64,000 nt of DNA from Pseudomonas sp. B21-028 (GCF_024749045.1 NZ_CP087184.1:1116001-1180000), one strand, 5' to 3'; shown: positions 37,182-48,261, numbered from the stretch's first letter. Numbers and translations: made by a program. Notes: a model not told the origin generated them from the sequence alone.

Positions 37182-38525
37182 CTATCCCCGTTTGAGCAGC
37201 TTGGATACCCAGGTTGCAGCAAACCATGCAAATTGGCCGAAACCGACCAGTAGACGCTTCAGTACACGGAGACATTGACCCAGGCGATGCCGTGCCCCCC
37301 TAAGAACGCGACGCCTATCAGCCGCAGGCCGCGTATCAATCAAACACAGCTTGGTAGTCGCCAATGCCACTTTTGCGCCGACCGCTACGGCAACAGCCAG
37401 GAAATACAGCCAACGATGATTCTTGGCTTTGTCATGTTGGCTGACTAGCGCCGACAACTGCTTCAAGGAAGGCTTGGCGCCGGCGAGCCAGGGAATGATG
37501 CATTCGCTGGCCAAGGCTACAGTGTGGCTGCTGATGTTTATGTCTACGAGTCCTGGCGGACCATCAGGATTGACCGAGCAGTAGCCACGGGGGACGTACT
37601 CACAGGTGCTGGAGAGTGGCGATGAGCGCGACATACCGTTGGAAAAGTGCTTCACGGGGCACAACCTTTGGTTGTAGTCGTTGATCTCTTTGCGGATGGC
37701 GATCACATCCTCGTCGCTGATGGTTCTTCTAGTCGCGGCGTAGAACCCCTTGGACTCGTTCGGTGCGAAATCTATGAAGTAGCTGGCTTCACCTTCCTTG
37801 ATGTAGGTAAAGGTCCATTGTGAAAAGCTGCTCCATCGGCATGACTTCAGGCTATCCAGGCCATTAGCTCTGCAGTAATCATCGTATCGCTTGATCTGGC
37901 TCAGCAGGAACGCGCTGGCGTCCTGAATGCTCGCTGTTGCTTCCTTCAGCAATGCGGCGTCTTCATTGGCGCCGTTGTCCGCCACGAAAAACACTGCTGC
38001 AACCAATGCCAGCGGAAACCAGAAGTGATCATATATTTGGCGGAAGCGGTCGGTGAGGTTGAGGTTGTCATAAATAAGAACCATGACGCCCCATCCGGCG
38101 AGGGCGCAAAGCATCAACAGGGGAATCAGCCCGACTTCGCTGCCCAGTTTCCCGACGCCATTGATGCTGTAACGGATGGGCAAGTAATTGATGTTTGGGA
38201 AAAGGCCCAGGCAGTTCAACGCACCCGGTAGGAGCAAGAGTACGAAGAATATGAGCACGCCTCGCTTCTTGCCCACTGTATAGGCCGCTGCTGCCAGCAA
38301 GGGAATCAGCAGCAGTGATCGCATCACCAGGTAGCCGAGCGTGAACATTAGTACTGCTTCATCGGGCGACCAGTAAGTTCCGGTGATTTGCCCTGCGTCG
38401 TTACGCCCGGTGAAAGTCGAAGATACGACGCCGAGGCCTTCCAGGATCTGGTGCAGATTGTAGGCAGCGCCGTGGAGAAATTTTACGTAAGGGTAGAGGA
38501 ACCCCTCTATCGAAAACGACATCAA
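37182..38525 (-). CDS. Hypothetical polytopic membrane protein
   Basis: A 447-residue inner-membrane protein with about four N-terminal helices (roughly 55-78, 85-105, 130-152, 166-183). A soluble region of about 170 residues rich in Cys and Tyr follows (CRWSSFSQWTFTYIKEGEAS, CEYVPRGYCSVNPDGPPG). One or two more hydrophobic segments lie near 370-392 and 425-440, and the C-terminus is basic. Four to six cysteines in the soluble part could form disulfides if it is periplasmic. No family recognised. It is followed at 186 bases by the DUF3885 gene upstream on the same strand. Confidence 0.65.
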   Translation of the reverse strand: MMSFSIEGFLYPYVKFLHGAAYNLHQILEGLGVVSSTFTGRNDAGQITGTYWSPDEAVLMFTLGYLVMRSLLLIPLLAAAAYTVGKKRGVLIFFVLLLLPGALNCLGLFPNINYLPIRYSINGVGKLGSEVGLIPLLMLCALAGWGVMVLIYDNLNLTDRFRQIYDHFWFPLALVAAVFFVADNGANEDAALLKEATASIQDASAFLLSQIKRYDDYCRANGLDSLKSCRWSSFSQWTFTYIKEGEASYFIDFAPNESKGFYAATRRTISDEDVIAIRKEINDYNQRLCPVKHFSNGMSRSSPLSSTCEYVPRGYCSVNPDGPPGLVDINISSHTVALASECIIPWLAGAKPSLKQLSALVSQHDKAKNHRWLYFLAVAVAVGAKVALATTKLCLIDTRPAADRRRVLRGARHRLGQCLRVLKRLLVGFGQFAWFAATWVSKLLKRG

Positions 38526-38711
38526 TTTGAGTCCTTCAATTCTTTAGATCTTCCTTGGTTACGTGGAAAAGAGCGTGAAAAAGGCAGACAGCTCGTTGGC
38601 GAGTCAACCCGAGGCGGGCCGTGCCATAGCTGAGGTAAAACTTCATTCTCATTGCTGTAATCGGGGGGGGCATTCCAGATCGAGCAACCTGCGAATTCGA
38701 TGCGCAATAAC

Positions 38712-39407
38712 TTAGAGCTTTTTGCCTGGATAGCCAAAGGGCGGGGAAGGCGTGACCGCTGCAAACGTGCTATCCATCTCTGCTCGGTCGTAATCCAGTA
38801 AATACTTTTGATGCTGACAGTACAGCTGCCTGAGCAGCGTCCCGTTAGGCCCAACGACATCCATGCCTCTGTCGTCGTAGGGGAAGACCATTACGCGTTG
38901 CGGCAGGTTGAAGAGATACAAAGTGCAGTTGAGTTGCGGCTGGATCGGAGCAAGGTCTTTGGCCAAGGCTCCCCAAAGCAACGTTTCAAGGCGGGAGATA
39001 GGGAGTTTGAAAGCTACGTTAATCCAATACTCTGGCTGATCTTCGCTATACCACTCGTCTGCGGCTATATCCTCACGCCAGATTGAACGCGTAGAGGGAA
39101 CGGGTATCCCGACTGATCGCAAGGCGCGAAGCTCTGGCCTGTGGATGAAATGACTTCCGTTAGAGTAAGCGCGCAGGCAGACGACGAGCTCGTCTTCACC
39201 GCGGAAAATGTCATTACAGATTCTTGTCGCTTTGCGGAGCGCGGTTAGAAACTGATCAATCACTCCGCCGGGCTCGGAGAGTTCAAAGCGCAGGCCGCCG
39301 GGATAGGAATAGAACAGTGGTCTGGCGAATGTGTTGCAGCCAAAGATCCGCTCGATTTCGATTTGTAGGTTCACGTGTGTCCTTGGCGGCTCTTCAACCG
39401 TTTCCAT
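38712..39407 (-). CDS. DUF3885-like hypothetical protein
   Basis: A 231-residue soluble protein. RPLFYSYPGGLRFELSEPGG, then RKATRICNDIFRGEDELVVC and MVFPYDDRGMDVVGPNGTLL, resemble the layout of DUF3885 proteins, which are often found as orphan immunity-like genes near polymorphic toxins. Function is not established and family membership is tentative. It lies 94 bases downstream of the barstar gene on the same strand, so the two may be one transcript. Confidence 0.6.
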   Translation of the reverse strand: METVEEPPRTHVNLQIEIERIFGCNTFARPLFYSYPGGLRFELSEPGGVIDQFLTALRKATRICNDIFRGEDELVVCLRAYSNGSHFIHRPELRALRSVGIPVPSTRSIWREDIAADEWYSEDQPEYWINVAFKLPISRLETLLWGALAKDLAPIQPQLNCTLYLFNLPQRVMVFPYDDRGMDVVGPNGTLLRQLYCQHQKYLLDYDRAEMDSTFAAVTPSPPFGYPGKKL

Positions 39408-39501
39408 GGTTTGGATAATGCGATGGGATGTTACGGCGCCTCGGATAGTGGGTCGATAACCTTGAGTGTCGCACCGCTAGCCGTCGAAGCGTTCCCTGCG
39501 T

Positions 39502-39789
39502 TCAGTCGAACTCCACATTTGGCGCGAGCGATGGATGCTCAAGGCTCAAGTCTTCAAGGCACCGTTGCATAAGCTCAGCATCTTTCGGCAAGCGCCTGCA
39601 CAACGCATCCCACCCGGAAATTCTCAGGTGCACGGGCATTTCTACCAGTCCTGTAATTGCGTCCCAGAAGGCATCCCAGTTACAGCCGTACCAGCCGGGA
39701 AATCCGAGCGCATCGCTCAAAGTGGTATGCAGTTCCTTGGCATTCATCACTCTGTTTAGGTCTATCTGCACGAGCTGTGGGCGGGTCAT
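39502..39789 (-). CDS. Barstar-family ribonuclease inhibitor
   Basis: A 95-residue protein with the barstar signature: MNAKELHTTLSDALGFPGWYGCNWDAFWDAITG and a C-terminal helix. Barstars bind and block barnase-type RNases. No barnase domain or CDI/Rhs toxin gene is seen nearby, so it is an orphan immunity gene, perhaps against toxins of neighbouring strains. The start lies at a good MTRPQLVQIDLNRV N-terminus. It is followed by the DUF3885-like gene. Confidence 0.87.
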   Translation of the reverse strand: MTRPQLVQIDLNRVMNAKELHTTLSDALGFPGWYGCNWDAFWDAITGLVEMPVHLRISGWDALCRRLPKDAELMQRCLEDLSLEHPSLAPNVEFD

Positions 39790-39896
39790 CGTCCGAACCT
39801 AAATAGCGTTGTTAAATCTGCAACGCGGAGCGTCGCGGGATGCGTTACCACGCGGAGCGTGGGAACGATCGGTGTCGTTCAGCTTCGGCATCTCGT

Positions 39897-40225
39897 TCAC
39901 TGAATGTCTTTCAGATAACCCGTAAGCGCCATGAGCGGAGCATCAAACTGTTCCATCGTCGGCGCAGCACTGAAATCCGCCGCCAGCCGATTCAGCTCCC
40001 GCCCCAGCACCGTATCACCACCGCCAAGCGCTTGCAGGGCCAACCCAGGCAATGTTCCACCTTGTCCCGAATCCCTTCGACATCCCCCTTGCGCACCATC
40101 AACCCAAATACCTCCCGCTCATAATCCGCCATCAACGGATCATCCCGCAGAATCGGACTATGGTCCTCGGCTTCGTGAACCAGCTTGAGGCAGTAAAGGG
40201 CGACGGTTTCCAGCAGCAATTCCAT
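39897..40225 (-). pseudogene. Frameshifted small hypothetical gene
   Basis: The first part reads MELLLETVALYCLKLVHEAE, then YEREVFGLMVRKGDVEGIRD. After EHCLG the frame is lost, but a second frame continues LALQALGGGDTVLGRELNRL and MEQFDAPLMALTGYLKDIQ to a stop. Loss of one base near 40048 (CTGGGTTGGCC) accounts for it. Together they would form a helical protein of about 109 residues of no recognised family. A sequencing error is the alternative. Confidence 0.7.
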
Positions 40226-40395
40226 GGGTTGAAATCCTTTGTAACCGGGGTGAGGGTTGGGGGTTAAGGGGTCAGGTACCAGGAGCCGTGAGGTGGTTCA
40301 TCTTTGGGCATTGCAATGACCTTTTTGTGAGCGCGTTGCGCTCAAGCGGGGGCGAACTCACTTGCCACAGATTATTCTTCACCACAGGTTGGTAT

Positions 40396-40440
40396 TTGGG
40401 GCCGCTTCGCGGCCCAGCGGGGATGAATCCCCTCGCCACA
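40396..40440 (-). repeat. Second-class palindromic repeat, inverted orientation
   Basis: GGGGCCGCTTCGCGGCCCAG followed by CGGGGATGAATCCCCTCGCC and ACA. It is the reverse of the repeat at 11044-11085. It lies in the 303-bp gap between the frameshifted gene and the tRNA, which otherwise holds only the tRNA terminator. Confidence 0.68.
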
Positions 40441-40495
40441 ATGGATTGGGTGATGAGTTGGATCACGGCAAGGCCACTTTCCTGCAGACGAAAAA

Positions 40496-40520
40496 AAAGA
40501 CCTTGAATTTCAAGGTCTTT
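40496..40520 (-). terminator. Rho-independent terminator of tRNA-Leu
   Basis: AAAGACCTTGAA and its complement form a stem with a small A/T loop. On the minus strand it is followed by a run of T residues. It starts nine bases after the tRNA CCA end. Confidence 0.85.
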
Positions 40521-40528
40521 CTTTAAGA

Positions 40529-40613
40529 TGGTGCCCCGAGGGAGACTCGAACTCCCACTCCTTTCGAAAACGGATTTTGAATCCGCCGCGTCTACCAATT
40601 CCGCCATCAGGGC
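40529..40613 (-). tRNA. tRNA-Leu (anticodon CAA)
   Basis: Reads GCCCTGATGGCGGAATTGGT on the minus strand and ends GGGGCACCA with the CCA encoded. The anticodon loop is TTCAAAA (anticodon CAA, decoding UUG). The long variable arm (TTTTCGAAAGGAGT) and the GTTCGAGTC T-arm are as expected for leucine tRNA. 85 bases. It has its own promoter and terminator. Confidence 0.96.
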
Positions 40614-40626
40614 TCAATGGCGGCGA

Positions 40627-40655
40627 AGTATAGAGAGGTGCCTACCGTTGGTCAA
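40627..40655 (-). promoter_or_regulatory. Sigma-70 promoter of tRNA-Leu
   Basis: On the minus strand, TTGACC, a 17-base spacer and TATACT, with the -10 box 13 bases before the tRNA. It matches the consensus in five of six and five of six positions. Confidence 0.8.
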
Positions 40656-40721
40656 TCACGTTTCATGGTCAATTTTCGATATTTCCGCTAGACTTTCCGG
40701 CCCTGCTAGACGAACCCCATC

Positions 40722-42901
<2,180 letters not shown>

Positions 42902-42944
42902 ATTTTCCGATCCTAAGATTCAATACTTGCAACTGGAGTGCTAA

Positions 42945-43280
42945 ATGAGCTTTTTTATCTCTAACGCCATGGCTGATGCCGCTGCTCCCGCAGCCGCGCC
43001 TATGGGTGGCGGTTTCGAGTGGATTTTCCTGGTCGGCTTCCTGGTCATCTTCTACCTGATGATCTGGCGTCCACAGGCCAAGCGCGCCAAAGAGCAGAAG
43101 AACCTGCTCGGCAGCCTGCAGAAGGGCGACGAAGTGGTGACCACTGGCGGCATCGCCGGCAAGATCACCAAAGTGGCCGACGATTTCGTGGTGCTGGAAG
43201 TGTCCGACACCGTTGAAATGAAGTTCCAGAAGGGCGCTATCGCGGCCACGCTGCCAAAAGGCACGCTGAAAGCGATCTAA
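42945..43280 (+). CDS. yajC: Sec translocon accessory subunit YajC
   Basis: A 111-residue single-pass membrane protein. It has a hydrophobic helix (WIFLVGFLVIFYLMIWRPQA, residues about 25-44) with the conserved WRPQAKRAKEQ after it, and a small C-terminal SH3-like domain (GDEVVTTGGIAGKITKVADD). It joins SecDF at the SecYEG channel. It lies between tgt and secD in the usual order. Confidence 0.96.
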   Translation: MSFFISNAMADAAAPAAAPMGGGFEWIFLVGFLVIFYLMIWRPQAKRAKEQKNLLGSLQKGDEVVTTGGIAGKITKVADDFVVLEVSDTVEMKFQKGAIAATLPKGTLKAI

Positions 43281-43342
43281 GGTTTCAAACATCTCTTCAA
43301 TCGACGGGGCGCGCAAGGCGCCCCGCGTCATAAGCGGGCGGC

Positions 43343-45214
43343 GTGATGCTGAACAAATACCCTCTGTGGAAATATGTACTGATCCTGGCGGTGCTGGCGG
43401 TCGGTCTGATTTATTCCGCTCCCAACCTCTACCCGGATGACCCGGCCATTCAGGTCAGCGGCGCAAGCACTGCCTTGCAGGTCACCCAGGCGGATCTGGA
43501 CCGTGCGAGCGCGGCCCTCAAGACCTCCGGTATCGAAGTCAAGGCTGCATCTGTTGCCGAAAACGGCAAGGGCGGCCTGTTGCGCCTGGTCAAGGCTGGA
43601 GACCAGCTGCCGGCCAAGGACGTGGTGCGCAAGGCGTTGGGCGACGATTACGTCGTAGCCCTGAACCTGGCCCAGACCACGCCGCAATGGCTGCGCAAAT
43701 TCGGCGCTCATCCGATGAAGCTGGGCCTGGACTTGTCCGGTGGTGTGCACTTCCTGCTGGAAGTGGACATGGACAAAGCCCTCGACGCGCGGATGAAAGT
43801 CTACGAAGGCGACGTCAAGAGCCTGTTGCGTAAAGAGCGCGTCCGCTATCGCAGCCTGCCGGCCTTCAACGGTGCCATTCAGCTGGGCTTCAGCGATGAA
43901 GATACCCGCGAGCAGGCCCGTGCGCTGGTCCGCAAGACCTTCAACGATTTCGACATTGTGCCGGCCGACCTCAATGGTCAACCGGTGCTGCGTCTGGCGA
44001 TGACCCCGGCCAAGCTGGCGGAAATCCGCGAATACTCCATCAAGCAGAACTTGACCACTGTGCGTAACCGGGTCAACGAACTGGGTGTGGCCGAACCGAT
44101 CGTGCAGCGCCAGGGCGCCAATCGCATCGTGGTCGAGCTGCCGGGTGTGCAGGACACCGCCGAAGCCAAGCGTATCCTCGGCAAGACCGCCAACCTGGAA
44201 TTCCGCCTCGCGGCTGAGCCGGGTGCGTCCAAGGCCACTTCCGAGAGCTTCGAGTTCCGTGAGGGCAACCGCCCGGCGGCGCAGATCGAGCGCGGCCTGA
44301 TCATCACCGGCGACCAGGTCACTGACGCCAAGGCGAGCTTCGACGAACACGGTCGTCCACAGGTGAACATCCACCTCGACGGCCACGGCGGCGAACTGAT
44401 GAGCCGCGCCACGCGCAGCAACGTCGGTCGCAGCATGGCGGTAATCTTCATCGAGCAGAAGCCGGTCACCACTTACACCAAACAAGTGGTCGACGGCGTC
44501 GAGAAAGACGTCGCGGTGCAGGCGTTCAAGGAAGAGAAGAAGATCATCAGCCTGGCGACCATCCAGTCGCCACTGGGCAGTCAGTTCCGCATCACCGGTC
44601 TGAACGGCCAGGGTGAGTCCTCCGAGCTGGCCCTGCTGCTGCGCGCCGGTGGCCTGGCCGCTCCGATGTACTTCGCTGAAGAGCGCACCATCGGCCCGAG
44701 CCTGGGTGCGGACAACATCACCAAGGGTATCGATGCGTCGCTGTGGGGCATGCTGTTCGTGTCGTTGTTCATCATCGCCATCTACCGCTTCTTCGGCCTC
44801 ATCGCCACTGTCGCGCTGGCGGTGAACATGGTGATGCTGCTGGCCCTGATGTCGCTGCTGGGCGCCACGCTGACCCTGCCGGGTATCGCCGGTATCGTAT
44901 TGACCATGGGTATGGCGGTGGACGCCAACGTGCTGATCTTCTCGCGGATACGTGAAGAGATCGCCGCGGGCATGTCGATCCAGCGGGCAATCAACGAAGG
45001 CTTCGGCCGGGCATTCACCGCGATTCTCGACGCCAACCTGACCACGTTGCTGGTCGGCGGGATTCTCTTCGCCATGGGCACCGGCCCGGTCAAGGGCTTC
45101 GCAGTGACCATGTCCCTCGGGATCTTTACCTCGATGTTCACAGCCATCATGGTGACCCGCGCAATGGTCAACCTGATCTTTGGCGGTCGTGACTTCAAGA
45201 AGTTGTGGATTTAA
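43343..45214 (+). CDS. secD: Protein translocase subunit SecD
   Basis: A 623-residue inner-membrane protein that uses the proton gradient to help pull exported proteins across. There is one N-terminal helix (KYVLILAVLAVGLIYSAPNL), a large periplasmic P1 region (LGLDLSGGVHFLLEVDMDKA near residue 128) and five C-terminal helices with TLPGIAGIVLTMGMAVDANV and FTAILDANLTTLL. Length is normal for Pseudomonas. secF follows nine bases later. Confidence 0.97.
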   Translation: MMLNKYPLWKYVLILAVLAVGLIYSAPNLYPDDPAIQVSGASTALQVTQADLDRASAALKTSGIEVKAASVAENGKGGLLRLVKAGDQLPAKDVVRKALGDDYVVALNLAQTTPQWLRKFGAHPMKLGLDLSGGVHFLLEVDMDKALDARMKVYEGDVKSLLRKERVRYRSLPAFNGAIQLGFSDEDTREQARALVRKTFNDFDIVPADLNGQPVLRLAMTPAKLAEIREYSIKQNLTTVRNRVNELGVAEPIVQRQGANRIVVELPGVQDTAEAKRILGKTANLEFRLAAEPGASKATSESFEFREGNRPAAQIERGLIITGDQVTDAKASFDEHGRPQVNIHLDGHGGELMSRATRSNVGRSMAVIFIEQKPVTTYTKQVVDGVEKDVAVQAFKEEKKIISLATIQSPLGSQFRITGLNGQGESSELALLLRAGGLAAPMYFAEERTIGPSLGADNITKGIDASLWGMLFVSLFIIAIYRFFGLIATVALAVNMVMLLALMSLLGATLTLPGIAGIVLTMGMAVDANVLIFSRIREEIAAGMSIQRAINEGFGRAFTAILDANLTTLLVGGILFAMGTGPVKGFAVTMSLGIFTSMFTAIMVTRAMVNLIFGGRDFKKLWI

Positions 45215-45223
45215 GGGGCTGCC

Positions 45224-46138
45224 ATGTTACGTACAATCAACTTCATGGGCGTTCGCAACTTCGCGTTCGGCGTCACATTGTTCCTCACTGCGCTGGCGTT
45301 GTTCAGCTGGGCCACCAAGGGCCTGAACTACGGCCTGGACTTCACCGGCGGTACGCTCATCGAGCTGACCTATGAGCGTCCGGCCGACGTGACCAAGGTG
45401 CGTGAGCAGTTGGTAACGTCCGGTTACCACGAGGCCATCGTGCAGAGCTTCGGCGCAACCACCGACCTGCTGGTGCGCATGCCGGGTGAAGACCCGCAAC
45501 TGGGCCACCAGGTCGCCGATGCCTTGCAGAAGGCTGGTGGCGACAACCCGGCAAAGGTCAAGCGCGTCGAGTTCGTGGGTCCGCAAGTGGGTGAAGAGCT
45601 GCGCGACCAGGGCGGCCTCGGCATGCTGATGGCGCTGGGCGGCATCCTGCTCTACCTGGCCTTCCGCTTTCAGTGGAAGTTCGCGGTGGGCGCCATTGTC
45701 TCGCTGATCCACGACGTGGCCGTGACCGTGGGCATCCTGTCGTTCTTCCAGATCACCTTCGACCTGACTGTGCTGGCGGCGGTGCTGGCGATCATCGGTT
45801 ACTCGCTCAACGACACCATTGTGGTGTTCGACCGGGTGCGTGAGAACTTCCGCGTGCTGCGCAAGGCCTCGTTGATCGAGAACATCAACATCTCGACCAC
45901 TCAGACCCTGCTGCGGACCATGGCGACGTCGATCTCCACTTTGCTGGCGATTGCCGCGCTGCTGTTCTTTGGTGGTGACAACCTGTTCGGTTTCTCCATT
46001 GCGCTGTTTGTCGGTGTACTGGCGGGTACCTACTCGTCGATCTACATCGCCAACGTGGTGCTGATCTGGCTGAACCTGAGCTCCGAGGACCTGATTCCTC
46101 CGGCGGCTGCCGAAACGGAAGTGGACGACCGCCCGTAA
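45224..46138 (+). CDS. secF: Protein translocase subunit SecF
   Basis: A 304-residue partner of SecD with six helices. It has LNYGLDFTGGTLIELTYERP at the start of the periplasmic loop, the proton-relay motif IIGYSLNDTIVVFDRVRENF and QTLLRTMATSISTLLAI. The C-terminus is short and acidic (AAAETEVDDRP). A clear terminator follows, so it ends the queA-tgt-yajC-secDF unit. Confidence 0.97.
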   Translation: MLRTINFMGVRNFAFGVTLFLTALALFSWATKGLNYGLDFTGGTLIELTYERPADVTKVREQLVTSGYHEAIVQSFGATTDLLVRMPGEDPQLGHQVADALQKAGGDNPAKVKRVEFVGPQVGEELRDQGGLGMLMALGGILLYLAFRFQWKFAVGAIVSLIHDVAVTVGILSFFQITFDLTVLAAVLAIIGYSLNDTIVVFDRVRENFRVLRKASLIENINISTTQTLLRTMATSISTLLAIAALLFFGGDNLFGFSIALFVGVLAGTYSSIYIANVVLIWLNLSSEDLIPPAAAETEVDDRP

Positions 46139-46165
46139 GGCTCGTCGCTCCGTCCGTCACCGCTG

Positions 46166-46197
46166 AAAAGGCGCGAGTTGAACTCGCGCCTTTTTTT
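46166..46197 (+). terminator. Rho-independent terminator after secF
   Basis: AAAAGGCGCGAGTT pairs with AACTCGCGCCTTTT around a single G (a small loop in practice) and is followed by a T run. It ends the secDF operon 27 bases after the stop. Confidence 0.9.
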
Positions 46198-46255
46198 ATG
46201 CTCCAAGGCTGGGAGAAGCGCGGATTATTCCGCTGGTGATACCCAGGAGGTTCAA

Positions 46256-46804
46256 GTGAACAAATCGATGCTGGTTGGTGCGGTATTGGGTGCTGTCGGT
46301 GTAACTGCCGGTGGTGCGGTCGCCACCTACAGCTTGGTGAAAAGTGGTCCTGAGTATGCGCAAGTACTGGCAGTGGAGCCGGTCAAGACTCAGATCAAAA
46401 CCCCGCGTGAGGTCTGCAAGGACGTCACCGTGACGCGGCAGAAGCCGGTCCAGGATCAACATCAGATCGCCGGTACCGTGTTGGGCGCCGTGGCGGGTGG
46501 CCTGTTGGGTAACCAGATCGGTGGCGGCACCGGCAAGAAAATCGCCACCGTGGCGGGTGCGGCCGGTGGTGGTTATGCCGGTAACAAGATTCAGGAAGGC
46601 ATGCAGGAACGTGACACGTACACCACCACCCAAACTCGCTGCAACACCGTCAATGACATCAGCGACAAAGTGGTTGGCTATGACGTGCGCTACATGCTCG
46701 ACGGCAAGGAAGGCAAGGTCCGCATGGACCGCGACCCGGGCAACCAGATCCCGGTGAGCAAGGAAGGCCAACTGATCCTGGGCCAGAACCAACCGGCGCA
46801 GTGA
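46256..46804 (+). CDS. Glycine-zipper 2TM-domain protein
   Basis: A 182-residue envelope protein. It has an N-terminal hydrophobic segment (MLVGAVLGAVGVTAGGAVAT) and a glycine-zipper pair (GTVLGAVAGGLLGNQIGGGT, VAGAAGGGYAGNKIQEGM, about residues 80-120) like SlyB/Rick_17kDa-type proteins. A C-terminal soluble part reads DVRYMLDGKEGKVRMDRDPG. The frame is open further upstream into the secF terminator, but GTG 46256 has AGGAGG five bases before it. There is no lipobox. Function is probably envelope stability, inferred from the fold. Confidence 0.88.
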   Translation: MNKSMLVGAVLGAVGVTAGGAVATYSLVKSGPEYAQVLAVEPVKTQIKTPREVCKDVTVTRQKPVQDQHQIAGTVLGAVAGGLLGNQIGGGTGKKIATVAGAAGGGYAGNKIQEGMQERDTYTTTQTRCNTVNDISDKVVGYDVRYMLDGKEGKVRMDRDPGNQIPVSKEGQLILGQNQPAQ

Positions 46805-46817
46805 TCTCAATGTTTTG

Positions 46818-46844
46818 AAAAAGCATCCTTCGGGGTGCTTTTTT
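46818..46844 (+). terminator. Rho-independent terminator after the glycine-zipper gene
   Basis: AAAAAGCATCC-TTCG-GGGTGCTTTTT: an extra-stable TTCG tetraloop stem with a T run, 13 bases after the stop. Confidence 0.9.
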
Positions 46845-46876
46845 TATGTCTGCATTCCTGGCTTACCCCAATTCCT

Positions 46877-47256
46877 TGTGGGAGCGAGCCTGCTCGCGAT
46901 AGCGTCGTGTCAGCTTGCCCGAATGTCGACTGTGCCACCGTCTTCGCGAGCAAGCCCGCTCCCACACTGAGTCTTCGGCGGAAAAAGATACCTCGACCAA
47001 TACAATTCCCCTGTGGGAGCGAGCCTGCTCGCGATAGCGCCGGATCAGCTAGTCTGGATGTCGACTGTGCCACCGTCTTCGCGAGCAAGCCCGCTCCCAC
47101 ACTGAGTCTTCGGCGGAAAAAGATACCTCGACCGATACAGTGCCCCTGTGGGAGCGGGCTTGCTCGCGAAAGCGTCGCGTCAGCTTGCCTGGATGTCGCC
47201 TCTGTCACCGTCATTGCGAGCAGGGCTCGCTCCCACACTGGTGCGGCGACAGGCAT
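46877..47256. repeat. Three tandem REPIN units with a 135-bp period
   Basis: Units start at 46877, 47012 and 47147. Each has TGTGGGAGCGAGCCTGCTCG (third unit GGGCTTGCTCG), a spacer with GTCAGCTTGCC-like sequence and the inverted arm CGCGAGCAAGCCCGCTCCCA. Units one and two are joined to the next by the same GTCTTCGGCGGAAAAAGATA linker. The third unit is cut short where it meets the suhB terminator. This fills most of the 494-bp gap between two convergent genes. Confidence 0.9.
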
Positions 47257-47283
47257 AAAAAAAGCACCCCGCAGGGTGCTTTT
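47257..47283 (-). terminator. Rho-independent terminator of suhB
   Basis: AAAAGCACCC-CGCA-GGGTGCTTTT on the plus strand. Read on the minus strand it has a T run after the stem, 15 bases beyond the suhB stop. Confidence 0.88.
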
Positions 47284-47298
47284 CTATAGCCGGTGCGC

Positions 47299-48117
47299 TT
47301 AGCGCTTCAGCGAATGTGGCAGGTGTGGCTGGATGGCAGTCAAAACAGCCTTGAAGCACTTGGTATTGCCGGCAACGATGTGACCTTTTTCAAGGAAGTC
47401 GTGGCCGCCGGTAAAGTCGCTCACCAAACCACCTGCTTCCTGGATCAGCAGGGCGCCCGCTGCCATGTCCCACTCGGACAGGCCCGACTCCCAGAAAGCA
47501 TCGAAACGACCGGCCGCCACATAAGCCAGGTCCAGGCTCGCGGCGCCGGCGCGGCGGATGCCGGCGGTCTGGCCGACCAGGGCGCGGAACATGCCCAGGT
47601 AGTTGTCCAGGTTGTCCATCTGGTCATCGCGGAACGGGAAGCCGGTACCCAGCAGGGCGCCGTCCAGGCTGGTGCGGCCACTGACGCGCAGACGACGACC
47701 GTTCAGTTGGGCACCACGGCCACGGCTGGCGGTGAATTCTTCCTGGCGAACCGGATCCAGCACGACGGCGTGTTCCAGGCGGCCACGGTATTTGCAGGCG
47801 ATGCTGACGGCGAAGTGAGGAATGCCGCGCAGGAAGTTGGTGGTGCCGTCCAGCGGATCGATGATCCACAGGTATTCTTCACCCTCGATGCCGGTACCGG
47901 CGTGCATACCGGTCTCTTCACCCATGATCGAGTGGTTCGGGTAAGCCTTGCGCAGGGCATCGACGATTTTCTGTTCGGCGGCACGATCAACCTCGGACAC
48001 GTAGTCCTTGGCGTCTTTTTCATCGACCTTGATGGTATCCAGGCGCTCGATGGAGCGGAAGATCAGTTCACTGGCGCTGCGGGCGGCGCGCAGCGCGATA
48101 TTCAGCATGGGCTGCAT
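47299..48117 (-). CDS. suhB: Inositol-1-monophosphatase family protein SuhB
   Basis: A 272-residue Mg-dependent phosphatase-fold protein. The metal sites are IMGEETG (Glu) and WIIDPLDGTTNFLRGIPHFA (two Asp), with the later motif SEWDMAAGALLIQEAGG. SuhB hydrolyses inositol phosphates in vitro, and in E. coli it is a subunit of the rRNA antitermination complex; in Pseudomonas it is also linked to virulence-gene control. It is divergent from trmJ, with about 140 bases for both promoters. Confidence 0.95.
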   Translation of the reverse strand: MQPMLNIALRAARSASELIFRSIERLDTIKVDEKDAKDYVSEVDRAAEQKIVDALRKAYPNHSIMGEETGMHAGTGIEGEEYLWIIDPLDGTTNFLRGIPHFAVSIACKYRGRLEHAVVLDPVRQEEFTASRGRGAQLNGRRLRVSGRTSLDGALLGTGFPFRDDQMDNLDNYLGMFRALVGQTAGIRRAGAASLDLAYVAAGRFDAFWESGLSEWDMAAGALLIQEAGGLVSDFTGGHDFLEKGHIVAGNTKCFKAVLTAIQPHLPHSLKR

Positions 48118-48261
48118 GGATGTGTCACCTAAGGTTGTTAAAGAAAGCCGCGCATTCTATCAGAAACTTTTCCGAGGAGAAGGTTGGTGTTCGCTTTCAT
48201 AGCTTAACGGTAGGTGCTTAGGTAAGATTTGCTCCCTTTGTCGTGTTCGAGAGCGCCTCCC

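Noticed and set aside
40272..40607. 111-codon minus-strand frame
   Set aside because: It runs through tRNA-Leu, its terminator and a palindromic repeat, so it cannot be a gene.
46877..47256. CRISPR-like array
   Set aside because: The periodic 135-bp units contain inverted REP arms and nearly identical spacers, which is a REPIN tandem and not repeats with unique spacers.
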